From IMG/VR virus record IMGVR_UViG_3300031566_000150, positions 1 to 39,618 of that record: a DNA stretch of 39,618 nt, one strand, 5' to 3'. The notes under the pieces were generated by a model, which searched no databases, had not been told where the DNA came from, and saw only the letters and a program-made list of their open reading frames with translations. The DNA is from a virus. The position numbers were made by a program, and so were the translations under genes. Positions 7,298 to 16,247 of the stretch are shown piece after piece (position 1 is the stretch's first letter; each line of letters starts with the position of its first letter).

Positions 7298-7900
7298 ATG
7301 CCAAATGTCGGCGATATTGCTAAAGGCAGGGATATAGGCAAATCCAATCCTAGAAACAAATATATATGGATTGCTTGCCCAGATTGTGGGAAGGAAAGAT
7401 GGATTCCTTTTCTAAATGGCAAACCAGCATATATACGATGTCTTATTTGTGCAAATAGAGCAAATAGAGGACATATAACAAGTTCTGAGACTAGAATCAA
7501 ACTAAGTGAGGCACGAAAAGGCAAAGATAATCCTAGTTGGAAAGGTGGAAGAACTAATAGCAATGGGTATATTTATGTTTGGCTTTCACCTGATGATTTT
7601 TTCTATCCTATGGTTAACCATGGTGGTTATATAATGGAACATCGTCTTGTAGTGGCTAAAAAGTTAGGTAGATGTTTAATGCCTTTTGAAGTAGTGCATC
7701 ATAAGAATGGTATCAGGGATGATAACCGAAATGAGAATTTGGAATTATCTGGTTCATCAGGTGAACATATTAAGGAACATAATAAAGGTTATCAAGATGG
7801 TTATTTGAAGGGTTATCTTGATGGCAAGGAACAGAGGATTCAAGACTTAATGAAAGAAAATAAAGAACTTAAACAGCGAATAGAATTAGGAGTTTTATAA
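7298..7900 (+). CDS. HNH homing endonuclease (paralogue of the gene at 29370)
   Basis: A 200-residue free-standing nuclease. A zinc-ribbon-like head has CPDC (27-30) and CLIC (48-51). A WKGG motif follows (81-84), then the HNH core with EHRLV (114-118), HHKNG (134-138) and DDNRNENL (141-148). The C-terminus is a charged coiled coil. It is very similar in layout to the HNH gene at 29370. It sits between a small head gene and the polyvalent gene, and its TAA overlaps the next ATG (TAATG), so it has been fitted into the operon without breaking a neighbour. Confidence 0.88.
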   Translation: MPNVGDIAKGRDIGKSNPRNKYIWIACPDCGKERWIPFLNGKPAYIRCLICANRANRGHITSSETRIKLSEARKGKDNPSWKGGRTNSNGYIYVWLSPDDFFYPMVNHGGYIMEHRLVVAKKLGRCLMPFEVVHHKNGIRDDNRNENLELSGSSGEHIKEHNKGYQDGYLKGYLDGKEQRIQDLMKENKELKQRIELGVL

Positions 7901-10900
7901 TGGAGTGGTGGAAACTCACCTCGTGGGTATCGAAATCTGCGGGTCCTGCGGCTTCAGACGCTGCAACTGCATTGGCTGAAGGTCAACGTGCTAAAGAGAA
8001 TCTTGAAGCAGAGCGTCAAAGGCAAGAAGAGCAGCGACAACAAGATATGGAAAGGACTCAGATTGCCCAACAGCAGGCTCAACAGGACTATGTCCTGAAG
8101 AAGATTGAGACAGACGCACAACGAAGGGCTCAAGCTCAATTAGAATCTTATGGCATACCTGCCACACCTGAAAATATAAAAAGTCAATATGAATCCAAGT
8201 TCAACTGGGCACAAAATTGGCTTCAAAAGCAAAATGCTTCAATGCGACAGAAGGCTCTTCAACAAGTCTTCCCTATTGGGAATATACCAACTTCTCTTAG
8301 TGTGAGTGATGCAGAGAAGGTTGAAGCTGGTGTAAATCAGCAATGGGCGATGTATTGGGCAGGACAGGGTAATTATGACAAAGCTAATGAGTATCTGAAA
8401 AAGGCTAATCAGATAGAGATATATGGTTTCCCCAAACTCGAAGTTGAGACTCCTAGAGTGTCGCCAACTATTGCACCTACAGAACCTTCTACCGGTGTGG
8501 CGATAGATTTAAGGGAAGCCATTGAAAAGCAGAAAGCTATGGGTATCCCATTGCCTCCCACGCCAGCGGTGAATGAGAAGGGCGAAGTTGATTTATCTCC
8601 TGGACAACGGAACATATTTTGGAGATTGGTGGGTGATGTCTATTGGTCAATGGATAGGAATGCAGCACAGATTAATGGGAAAGTTCCTGAAAGTAGAACT
8701 GAAAAAGAACAGACATTTCTTGATGCCTATAATAATAACCCTATAGGGAAAGGTGGTGGAACTGCAACTACCACACCAACACAAGACGAACTATATTCTG
8801 AAGCTAATTTAATGGCTACCTATGCTGACTTGCCGATGGGTCGTCAGATACTTGGCGAAGTAACGAACCCGATGTGGATTCTTGCATTCCTGATTCCAGG
8901 AGTTGCAGCGACAAGGTTAACAATGGGTGTTAAAGCAGCAGAAATGGCTGGACTTGGCACAAGAGCAGGTAGAGTCGCAGAAATAGGGCTGAAAACTGGT
9001 AGAGTAGGACTGTGGCCACTAGAGGCATTAGATAGGGCAGTTGAATGGCTGATTAAAGCTCCGTTCAAATATGTGGGTAAACTTATCACGAAGATAAAAC
9101 CTACGGGTGTCACTCCTATGGCAAAACTAGATGCCCAGATAGTTTCTTATGATGCCAGAATTGCCGAGATTGATAGTCTATTAAGTAAGAAAGGCAGATT
9201 ACCAGTAGGTGTTGGAACTCGCAAGGATTTAGGATTGGAAAGAGCGGAGTTGCAGGCTGCCAATGATATTGCTAAATCTATCAAGACTTCTGGTATAGAG
9301 GAAACAATAAAACAGGTTGAGACAAAAGTTACTGCAATGGGTAAAGTAGCAACAGATATTAACCAAGCTTTTCTTGACGAGATGAAGAAAGTCCCCAAAA
9401 TAACAGAAACTATTCCAGCAAAGGAATTACACTTTAATCCCAAGAATTTGATTAGACCAACAGCCAAGACGATAGTCAGTGAAGCTGAAAAGGTTGTCAA
9501 GCGTTCTGCCATTGCACAAGAACTTTCAGATAGATTGGCTGTTAGTATCAGGCGAGGGCATTATCAGGGCAAGGCTAGTGGTATTTACAAGGTAAAGCGG
9601 GAGATTATCAGATTCAAAAAGGGGGATATACAGACAATCAGCCACGAGGTTGGGCATTTCTTGGATGAGAAGATACCTAACACTTTCTCCACAAAGATAA
9701 GTGGTCTTGAGACATCAACACTTCTAAAGGAATATGCTGGCAAAAAGACGGCAGGTGAGGCATTTTCAGAATTTGTAAGGTTTTATGTTACAGAGCCAAC
9801 AAAAGCTAGACTTGAAGCACCAAAGTTCTATAAGTATTTTGAGAATACACTGGAATCCTTCCCAGAGGTAAGGGATGCCTTATTATCAGCACGGGGTGAT
9901 TATGAACGTTGGCTACAAATGCCAGCAACCGCTAAAGTTTCCAGCCAAATATCGTTAGAGGAAGAAAAACTTGGAGTTGGCGAAAGAATGTCTGGCGGTA
10001 TTCATAAATTTCTCACTGATGTCTCTGACGACTTGCACCCGTTGAAGCAATTTATGGATGTTGCCCGCAAAGAAGGTATGCAGTTTAACATTGAAGAAGA
10101 CCCTTATGTTTGGGCAAGGTTACTTCGGGGGAATATGAGCAAAGCCAATCTATTCCTTGATAGTGGGACTTTTGGCAAGAAATTCTGGAAGGTTGTAGGT
10201 AATAAGGTCGTTCCAGACTTTAAGGGGAAGGGATTAACTCAAATACTCAAACCAATATCTCAACCTGGCAAATGGCAGGATTTTAATGCTTATCTTGTTT
10301 CCAGAAGGGCAATTGAGTTAGGTAAAAGGAATATTGCTACTGGGATACTTGAACAGGATGCCAAAATCGCTATCAGGGAGTTAGAAAGTAAATATCCTGA
10401 CTTCCCCAAAGTGGCACAGGAGTTATATGGCTATCAGCGAGACCTATTAAAGTATGTTCAAGAGATGGGGCTGATAAGTGAGGACTTATTCAATAAGTTA
10501 GCAAAATACGAATACTATGTTCCTTTCCATCGGGTGATAGAAGGATTACAGGCTAAAGGATTTATGGGGAAGAAACTGGCAAGCATTGCATCTCCCCTAA
10601 AACGGATAAGAGGTTCTGAAAGAGAGATTGTAAATCCGTTGGAGTCTGTTATCAAGAATACACATACCTTAATAAGTGCTGCCGACAGGAATCAAGTTGG
10701 TATCCTTATGGCAAACCTTGCTGATAAAAACCCTGAACTCGCCAAGTTATTTGAGAAGATTCCTACACCAATGAGCAGGGTCGCACAAGTTACAGCCGAT
10801 GACTTAGGTATTAAACTTGAAGGATTAACTGTTGAGGAAACCGAAAAGGTCTTTAATATCTTCCGCCCCTCAATGTTCAGTGAAAATAATATAGTAACGG

Positions 10901-12516
10901 TTTTAGTAGATGGTCAAAAACAGCATTTTATGGTTGACCCCGATTTATATAAAGGACTTCTGGCTCTTGACACTGAATCAGTAGGTATGATTGCCAAGAT
11001 GCTGAGTTATCCTGCCAAGTGGTTGAGGGCAGGAGCAACATTAAGCCCAGACTTTGCATTGGCTAGAAATCCGATTAGAGATGTGATGACTGCCTTCTGC
11101 TATTCCAAGTATGGATTTATTCCGCCGATTGACTTTATAAAAGGATTGGCAAGTCTTTTACGTAAAGACAGTGATTATTTATTATACCGAGCATCTGGAG
11201 CAGACCACGCAATGATGGTATCTCTAGATAGAACATATTTAAGAAAATCCTTTGCTGAAATCGTGGAGGGCAAGAAATTCACGCAATATGTGAAAAACCC
11301 GATGGAGGCATTAAGAGCAGTAAGTGAATGGACAGAAAAATCCACCAGACTGGGCGAGTTTAAATTAGGATTGAAACAAGCTAAGGAACCTTTTGCACCT
11401 AGTATAGCATCCAGGGAAGTCTCATTAGATTTCTCGGAAATTGGAGCAAAAACCAGAGCTTTGAATAATATGATAGCCTTCTTTAATGCCAATATCAGAG
11501 GATGGGCTAGAATGGGTATGGCATTTAAGGAAGCACCATTGAGAACTAGCCTGAAGGTATTTACAGGGATTACCTTGCCTTCTATATTACTTTATACCCG
11601 TAATAGGAGTGACCCTAGATGGAAGGAAATTCCGCAATGGCAGAAGGATTTATTCTGGATTGTTATGACCGATGACACCATATATAGAATACCAAAGCCA
11701 TTTGAGCTGGGGTTAATCTTTGGTTCGGGACCAGAGAGATTCCTTGAATACCTGGACAACAAAGACCCAAAGATGTTTGATGATTGGGTTGAGAATGCAG
11801 TGAGTGTTGGGAGTCCTGGCTTTTTGCCAACTGCTTTATTGCCAATCATCGAGGGAATGACAAATTATAGCTTCTTTTTAGGTAGACCAGTAGTTCCTGT
11901 TTCCAGGCAAGATTTGCCGAAGCAGATGCAATATACCGAATACACATCTGAAACCTCAAAACAAATAGGGGAATTATTGAATCTATCTCCAGCCAAGATT
12001 GATAATACAATAAATGGTTGGACTGGGGGATTGGGAAGGTATGCTGTGAGTGGGTTGGATGAGATTCTAAAGGGGACTGGTATTAGTCCCGATATACCAG
12101 AACCTTCATCCACGCTTGCTGATAGACCAGTAATTAAGGCTCTTGTTGTGCGTAACCCTTATGGCTCATCTGGCGAAAGTGTCAATAGATTTTATGAAAC
12201 ACTTGAAGAATATACGGGGAATGAGCAGGCACTGAAACAATATCTCCAGACTGGTAGCGATGATAAATATGAGAAATTTAAGTCTCAGCACCCTGAGTTA
12301 TTGTTCCAATATGATTGGGAGACAGGAGATTTTTATTCTGCCTCAGCTAGATATTTACGGAGGGTTAGCAGGGATTTAGCAGAATTACGGAAGAAGGAAG
12401 ATTTAATATATGCTGACCCTAATATATCACCAGAAGAAAAACGGCGATTGATTGACGAAATAGATAAGTTAAAGACTGAAATTGCTGTAGAAGCATTGGC
12501 GAATTTGGGTGAGTAA
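7900..12516 (+). CDS. Large polyvalent (probably ejected) virion protein with zincin-type metallopeptidase motif
   Basis: At 1538 residues it is the largest product of the genome. Residues about 18-80 form a Gln/Glu-rich coiled coil. A hydrophobic stretch lies near 325-345. A zincin signature HEVGH (582-586) is followed by GEAFSEF (E620 or E624 as third zinc ligand), as in the metallopeptidase domains of phage polyvalent proteins. The C-terminal half includes a segment (PDFALARNPIRDVMTAF, about residue 1050) resembling the large polyvalent protein-associated domain LPD38. Such proteins are packaged in the head and delivered with the DNA. Its place between portal and scaffold fits an internal or ejection protein. 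Peptidase activity and substrate are inferred. Confidence 0.8.
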   Translation: MEWWKLTSWVSKSAGPAASDAATALAEGQRAKENLEAERQRQEEQRQQDMERTQIAQQQAQQDYVLKKIETDAQRRAQAQLESYGIPATPENIKSQYESKFNWAQNWLQKQNASMRQKALQQVFPIGNIPTSLSVSDAEKVEAGVNQQWAMYWAGQGNYDKANEYLKKANQIEIYGFPKLEVETPRVSPTIAPTEPSTGVAIDLREAIEKQKAMGIPLPPTPAVNEKGEVDLSPGQRNIFWRLVGDVYWSMDRNAAQINGKVPESRTEKEQTFLDAYNNNPIGKGGGTATTTPTQDELYSEANLMATYADLPMGRQILGEVTNPMWILAFLIPGVAATRLTMGVKAAEMAGLGTRAGRVAEIGLKTGRVGLWPLEALDRAVEWLIKAPFKYVGKLITKIKPTGVTPMAKLDAQIVSYDARIAEIDSLLSKKGRLPVGVGTRKDLGLERAELQAANDIAKSIKTSGIEETIKQVETKVTAMGKVATDINQAFLDEMKKVPKITETIPAKELHFNPKNLIRPTAKTIVSEAEKVVKRSAIAQELSDRLAVSIRRGHYQGKASGIYKVKREIIRFKKGDIQTISHEVGHFLDEKIPNTFSTKISGLETSTLLKEYAGKKTAGEAFSEFVRFYVTEPTKARLEAPKFYKYFENTLESFPEVRDALLSARGDYERWLQMPATAKVSSQISLEEEKLGVGERMSGGIHKFLTDVSDDLHPLKQFMDVARKEGMQFNIEEDPYVWARLLRGNMSKANLFLDSGTFGKKFWKVVGNKVVPDFKGKGLTQILKPISQPGKWQDFNAYLVSRRAIELGKRNIATGILEQDAKIAIRELESKYPDFPKVAQELYGYQRDLLKYVQEMGLISEDLFNKLAKYEYYVPFHRVIEGLQAKGFMGKKLASIASPLKRIRGSEREIVNPLESVIKNTHTLISAADRNQVGILMANLADKNPELAKLFEKIPTPMSRVAQVTADDLGIKLEGLTVEETEKVFNIFRPSMFSENNIVTVLVDGQKQHFMVDPDLYKGLLALDTESVGMIAKMLSYPAKWLRAGATLSPDFALARNPIRDVMTAFCYSKYGFIPPIDFIKGLASLLRKDSDYLLYRASGADHAMMVSLDRTYLRKSFAEIVEGKKFTQYVKNPMEALRAVSEWTEKSTRLGEFKLGLKQAKEPFAPSIASREVSLDFSEIGAKTRALNNMIAFFNANIRGWARMGMAFKEAPLRTSLKVFTGITLPSILLYTRNRSDPRWKEIPQWQKDLFWIVMTDDTIYRIPKPFELGLIFGSGPERFLEYLDNKDPKMFDDWVENAVSVGSPGFLPTALLPIIEGMTNYSFFLGRPVVPVSRQDLPKQMQYTEYTSETSKQIGELLNLSPAKIDNTINGWTGGLGRYAVSGLDEILKGTGISPDIPEPSSTLADRPVIKALVVRNPYGSSGESVNRFYETLEEYTGNEQALKQYLQTGSDDKYEKFKSQHPELLFQYDWETGDFYSASARYLRRVSRDLAELRKKEDLIYADPNISPEEKRRLIDEIDKLKTEIAVEALANLGE

Positions 12517-12603
12517 CTAACCTTTATCGTTTAACTCTGCTCTGATGGCAGCATAAGAACAGAATATAAACAAAACTGCATACAATACTGACATAGCATC
12601 CAT
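12517..12603 (-). CDS. Leftward 28-codon hydrophobic mini-ORF with its own promoter
   Basis: On the reverse strand, ATG at 12603 opens MDAMSVLYAVLFIFCSYAAI, a single hydrophobic helix, then RAELNDKG and TAG. It abuts the stop of the rightward polyvalent gene exactly. There is no ribosome-binding site, but a consensus promoter ends only six bases upstream, so the message would be leaderless or nearly so. It is either a real leaderless membrane peptide or an incidental ORF at the start of an antisense transcript. Confidence 0.35.
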   Translation of the reverse strand: MDAMSVLYAVLFIFCSYAAIRAELNDKG

Positions 12604-12609
12604 ATTTTA

Positions 12610-12637
12610 ATTCTATCACTTTTTAACCGTTTGTCAA
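12610..12637 (-). promoter_or_regulatory. Sigma70-type promoter facing left inside the structural cluster
   Basis: On the reverse strand TTGACA (12637-12632), 16 bases, and TAGAAT (12615-12610), with an extended -10 TG one base before TAGAAT. The predicted start point is at or just before the 28-codon ORF. Transcription from here would run antisense into the polyvalent gene. Confidence 0.65.
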
Positions 12638-12665
12638 GTCTACCCACCTTAAAGTTCTAATCGTT
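12637..12665 (+). repeat. Conserved 29-base intergenic element, copy A
   Basis: This copy matches 25743-25771 at 25 of 29 positions; it starts AGTCTA and ends TCTAATCGTT. Both copies sit upstream of a rightward gene cluster (scaffold/capsid here, the protease-like/holin block there). It overlaps the -35 of the leftward promoter here. Shared sequence in two intergenic sites suggests a protein-binding site or a phage-specific promoter element. The rest of this 253-base gap holds no convincing gene on the plus strand. Confidence 0.6.
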
Positions 12666-12781
12666 GGCATAACATTAAATTTTAAGGGGAAAATTCATAA
12701 GCAAGTTAACTGTTTAGGTCGATAGCAGTTTACTGATATTGGAAAAGCCTTTTAAAGGCGTAACCAAAAATGGAGGTTTTA

Positions 12782-13504
12782 ATGGAAAACGAAGAAAAAG
12801 AGATAACGCCGGCGGAAACTCCAGCGGAGGAGACTCCAAAAGCGGAAACTCCATCAGAGGATTTACAAGCTCAACTCACTGTCGAAAAGGCAGAGAGAGA
12901 GCGTTTTGAGAACCTCTACAAAGACAGTCAAAGAAAAGAATCCAGAATAGCAGACCGAGAGCGTAAGCTGGATGTTCTCGATACCATTCCTGCACTAGCA
13001 CAAAGGCTAGACTCTATAGAGGAATACAACGCAATGCAAGCTGATTACCTCGAAGAGATAAGAGGGACACAGGGCATTGAGCCACCTCAAAGGCGAAGTC
13101 ATCTTGATGACCTCAAACAAAGGCGGGCTGAAAAACCAAAAGAGACAAAGCCTGAAGTCAAGCAAGACCCTGAAGAGTTAAAGGCTGCCGTATTAGCACA
13201 GGGGATAATCGAGGAGATGGGCTGGGATATGGAACATCCCGCTGTGAAAAAGACTTTGCATCTTGACAGTGCTGTTGAAGCATTAAAGATATTACGCAAG
13301 GAGCGGAAAACACAGACGGATAGGCAGATTGACGAAACTATCCAGCAAAAGCTCAAGGAATCTGGAGTAACAAAATCCGAGACTGGCGGGCCGAACGCTC
13401 CCAGTAGTACATTTGAGAGTGTTAGAGATGCCTACATAAAAGACCCTGATAACCCTGCAATCAGGGCTGCATATCTCAAGGTAAGACGAGAGCAGGGAAT
13501 CTAA
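12782..13504 (+). CDS. Scaffolding / capsid assembly protein
   Basis: A 240-residue acidic, helical protein immediately before the major capsid protein. An N-terminal Glu/Pro/Thr-rich low-complexity tract (residues 1-30) is followed by long charged coiled coil (30-100 and 150-200). This layout and position are typical of scaffolds that shape the prohead and then leave. The ATG at 12782 is chosen because the upstream in-frame ATG at 12770 lies within the GGAGG ribosome-binding site. The gene ends 15 bases before the capsid start. Confidence 0.8.
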   Translation: MENEEKEITPAETPAEETPKAETPSEDLQAQLTVEKAERERFENLYKDSQRKESRIADRERKLDVLDTIPALAQRLDSIEEYNAMQADYLEEIRGTQGIEPPQRRSHLDDLKQRRAEKPKETKPEVKQDPEELKAAVLAQGIIEEMGWDMEHPAVKKTLHLDSAVEALKILRKERKTQTDRQIDETIQQKLKESGVTKSETGGPNAPSSTFESVRDAYIKDPDNPAIRAAYLKVRREQGI

Positions 13505-13519
13505 ACGGGAGGAAAAAAC

Positions 13520-14446
13520 ATGGCTATTACCAAAACTTCAACCTTAGCGGATACTATCCCTACAGTTATAAGCGAAGCCAGGTTCATAGAGCAATTCAGG
13601 TCTGTGATGGCTGGTCTGGTCTGGAATATCCGCAAGGAACTTCACAAGGGTTCTACGGTAAATATTCCATACTGGGGAGTTGTCACCGCTAGTGCTCTTT
13701 CAGAGGGCGTTGACATGAGTTCACCGAGTACAATGGCAGACACCAATGTACCAATCACGCCAGCAGAGTACGGTTGTCAGATACTCTTAACCGACAAGCT
13801 AGTGCGTGACGACCAGGAGGATGTCAAGGCTGCCGCTGGTAGGATACTGGGCGATGCAATGGCTCTCTTGAGGGATACGACATTACTAGCGTTATTCGTA
13901 AGTGGCACACCTACTGTTTGTGCGACTACTACTACCCTTACAATGGGGCACCTGGCTGCTGCACAGGCGTTACTGCGAGGTAATGCTGTAAGTGCTGGTG
14001 GCCCTGCACCGCAACCTTATGTTGTAGTGCATCACCCTTATACCTTACTTGACCTAGTGGATGTAGTAACCCCATTAACACCGGGCATAGACCTGGCGGT
14101 TGCTAATACCAACATTTCCGTGTCACCTATCGGAACTTCTTTCACGGATGACATCATAAGAAACTATGGTATTGGCAGGCTGTTCGGGATGAACATCGTA
14201 GAAGATGGAAACATCATCATCGGAACGACACATGGTACTGCGGCTAATGATGCTGTTGGTGGCATCTTCTCTGCTGGCAAGGGTGGAAGCATTATCCTGG
14301 TAACTGCTAAAGACTGGGATGTTGTACCAGAGTATGACGCTTCACTGCGAGCCACAGAGCTGAACATTGTTGGTGAGTATGGCGCTGCCAACTACCTTAA
14401 CGCTTGGGTTGTTAAGTGTATGGCAGACGCTGCTACACCTGCGTAA
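13520..14446 (+). CDS. Major capsid protein (HK97-like fold expected)
   Basis: A 308-residue protein directly after the scaffold gene, with a GGGAGG ribosome-binding site. The N-terminal half reads like the capsid family with segments such as VNIPYWG, MADTNVPITPAEYG and LTDKLVRDDQEDV, and the C-terminus has a conserved-looking TAKDWDVVPEYDAS segment. Length and position fit an HK97-fold coat protein of the type without a fused protease. A stem-loop follows the stop and probably limits or tunes read-through to the decoration gene. Confidence 0.88.
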   Translation: MAITKTSTLADTIPTVISEARFIEQFRSVMAGLVWNIRKELHKGSTVNIPYWGVVTASALSEGVDMSSPSTMADTNVPITPAEYGCQILLTDKLVRDDQEDVKAAAGRILGDAMALLRDTTLLALFVSGTPTVCATTTTLTMGHLAAAQALLRGNAVSAGGPAPQPYVVVHHPYTLLDLVDVVTPLTPGIDLAVANTNISVSPIGTSFTDDIIRNYGIGRLFGMNIVEDGNIIIGTTHGTAANDAVGGIFSAGKGGSIILVTAKDWDVVPEYDASLRATELNIVGEYGAANYLNAWVVKCMADAATPA

Positions 14447-14460
14447 GTTTAAGAGTTTGG

Positions 14461-14482
14461 GCGGTTCTCTCGTAAAAACCGC
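14461..14482 (+). promoter_or_regulatory. Stem-loop between capsid and decoration genes
   Basis: GCGGTT (14461-14466) pairs with AACCGC (14477-14482) across a 10-base loop. No U-tract follows, so it is more likely an mRNA-stabilising or processing hairpin after the capsid gene than a terminator. Confidence 0.5.
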
Positions 14483-14506
14483 TAATACTTCAAGGAGGTA
14501 AACAGT

Positions 14507-14917
14507 ATGTTTCCATATATGAGCCCACAGACATTGGTTATCGGGCCATTTACCCTCACGAATGTCTTAGCTACTACAGACCAGCAAGCGGTTTATAAGT
14601 GGCGTGAAGCTGGAGAGATTGTTGCTGCTCAGGTGGTTATGCAGACAGGACTCACTGGCAATACCACTAACTACAAACAGTTTAAGCTGGTAAATATGAC
14701 CAATATGTCAGCAATCACGAATGTTGGCGTATTGAATTGTATTGATTCTGTAAACACGGTTACTGGTGTGCCAATAGCTCTGACTGAGACCCAATACACA
14801 TTTGCCAAAGACGATGTATTAGGTATCAACATAGGTGGTGGTGGTGCTCCTGGTGACCTTGATGCTGGGTATTTTATCGTAGACTATGTTTACGGTAATC
14901 CTGCATCAGAAGGCTAA
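14507..14917 (+). CDS. Probable head decoration or capsid-stabilising protein
   Basis: A 136-residue beta-rich, Thr/Gly/Asn-rich protein with no Lys-rich or helical region, placed between the capsid gene and a strong terminator and preceded by CAAGGAGG. Small beta proteins at this position usually bind the outside of the capsid. There is a glycine run (GGGGAPG) near the C-terminus. The call rests on position and composition. The following glycosyltransferase-methyltransferase gene could modify it. Confidence 0.6.
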   Translation: MFPYMSPQTLVIGPFTLTNVLATTDQQAVYKWREAGEIVAAQVVMQTGLTGNTTNYKQFKLVNMTNMSAITNVGVLNCIDSVNTVTGVPIALTETQYTFAKDDVLGINIGGGGAPGDLDAGYFIVDYVYGNPASEG

Positions 14918-14920
14918 TAA

Positions 14921-14953
14921 ATAGGGGGAGTTTATTCTCCCCCTATCTTTCTT
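14921..14953 (+). terminator. Strong intrinsic terminator after the capsid block
   Basis: ATAGGGGGAG (14921-14930) pairs perfectly with CTCCCCCTAT (14937-14946) around a TTTATT loop, ten base pairs, followed by CTTTCTT. It begins right after the stop codons of the decoration gene. It should end or strongly reduce capsid-block transcription and thus raise capsid expression over downstream tail genes. Confidence 0.85.
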
Positions 14954-14963
14954 GAAAGGAATT

Positions 14964-16247
14964 ATGGATTTTATTTTATACACTTGCTCGGCTGGGACTG
15001 TAACAGATATGACTATTACCTGTGTGAATGCCCTATATCAGGAAAACAACCATAAATTTGATTGGTCATTTATATCAGGGGATGCACTGATAGCAAGGTC
15101 AAGATGTCGTGCCTGTTATGACTTCCTTACTCAAAAGAATGCTCCCTATATGATATTCCTTGATGGAGACATTTGTTTCAAACCAGAGGACATAGAAAAG
15201 CTATTACTGGCATTACAGCAAGGATATTCCGTTGTTGGTGGGTTGTATGCTGTTTCTGGGGCGAGTTTTCTGGCGAGCCATAATCTAAACAGACCATTAA
15301 ACATCAATGGGGGCATACAGGAAATTGATTATCTTGCAACAGGGTTTATGGGAATATCAAGGGCAATTCTTGAAAAGATGATAGAGGAACTTGACCTGCC
15401 ATTCTTGCATCCAGGCAATGAGTTTGAGTGCTACCCGTTCTTTGAGAGCGGGGCGGATGTTGAGAAAAAGGTGTATCTCTCTGAGGACTATGATTTCTGT
15501 AATAAAGTAAGGGCAAGCGGGCAGAAGGTTTATGCTCATACCGGCATACAGCTAGGGCACGAGAAGAAGAGGATATACTGGGCACAGGAAGCCATACAGA
15601 ACACGGATTCGATAGCTCCCACAATCTTAGAGGATGCTCGTGAATATTTTGGCAGAGACATAACGAAAGAAGTAAGGAATGCTTCCAGTAAGACGGCAAG
15701 AACTTTCGCAGAGTGGAAAGGTAAGCCAGAGGATTTCTATAAACATAATGAGGATTATGTCCTGGATGACATTGATTGCATTATGCAACCGTCGTATAAG
15801 AATGTGCGATTTGTACCAGTGAGCTACCTAAAAGGTAAGAGGATTGTTGATATTGGCTGTGGCATAGGTGCAATAGCTATGAAGCTGGCCAAGAACGGAA
15901 ATAAAGTTGTGGGCTATGACATAAATGAGTGTGCGATAGACTTTGCTAACTTCGTTAAAAAGAAGTACAAACTAAAGAATGTAACCTTTACAACCAGAAA
16001 GCCAGACTATAGCAAGTTCGATTACATCATAGCGATTTCTACGCTGGAGCATATTGAGGACCTACGGAGTTTCCTTATTGATATAGGGAAGCAGACAAAG
16101 CCAGGCACAGGGTTTTATCACTCAAACGACTTCAAACACAAGATACCACAGCATTACGACCATAGCGAGAAGTTCAACGATTACCTTAGAGAAGCGGGCT
16201 TTTTGCCCTGGAATCAGTGGTGGTCAATAAAGATTAGAGATGGATAA
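14964..16247 (+). CDS. Glycosyltransferase-methyltransferase fusion
   Basis: A 427-residue two-domain enzyme. Residues 1-210 look like a GT-A glycosyltransferase, with a DxD metal/nucleotide-sugar motif (FLDGD, D67-D69) and a later SEDYDFC segment (173-179). Residues 290-427 form a class I SAM-dependent methyltransferase with motif I VDIGCGIG (295-302), a motif II acid (GYDIN) and an STLEHIEDL segment. The start is the ATG after GAAAGGAATT; an upstream TTG at 14952 is possible but poor. It lies just after the capsid/decoration block, so glycosylation and methylation of a virion protein, or of host surface material, are possible. The substrate is not visible. Confidence 0.85.
   Translation: MDFILYTCSAGTVTDMTITCVNALYQENNHKFDWSFISGDALIARSRCRACYDFLTQKNAPYMIFLDGDICFKPEDIEKLLLALQQGYSVVGGLYAVSGASFLASHNLNRPLNINGGIQEIDYLATGFMGISRAILEKMIEELDLPFLHPGNEFECYPFFESGADVEKKVYLSEDYDFCNKVRASGQKVYAHTGIQLGHEKKRIYWAQEAIQNTDSIAPTILEDAREYFGRDITKEVRNASSKTARTFAEWKGKPEDFYKHNEDYVLDDIDCIMQPSYKNVRFVPVSYLKGKRIVDIGCGIGAIAMKLAKNGNKVVGYDINECAIDFANFVKKKYKLKNVTFTTRKPDYSKFDYIIAISTLEHIEDLRSFLIDIGKQTKPGTGFYHSNDFKHKIPQHYDHSEKFNDYLREAGFLPWNQWWSIKIRDG

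Noticed and set aside
9147-9512. Leftward 121-residue hydrophobic ORF inside the polyvalent gene
   Set aside because: A shadow of the codon use of the rightward gene; no promoter or ribosome-binding site.
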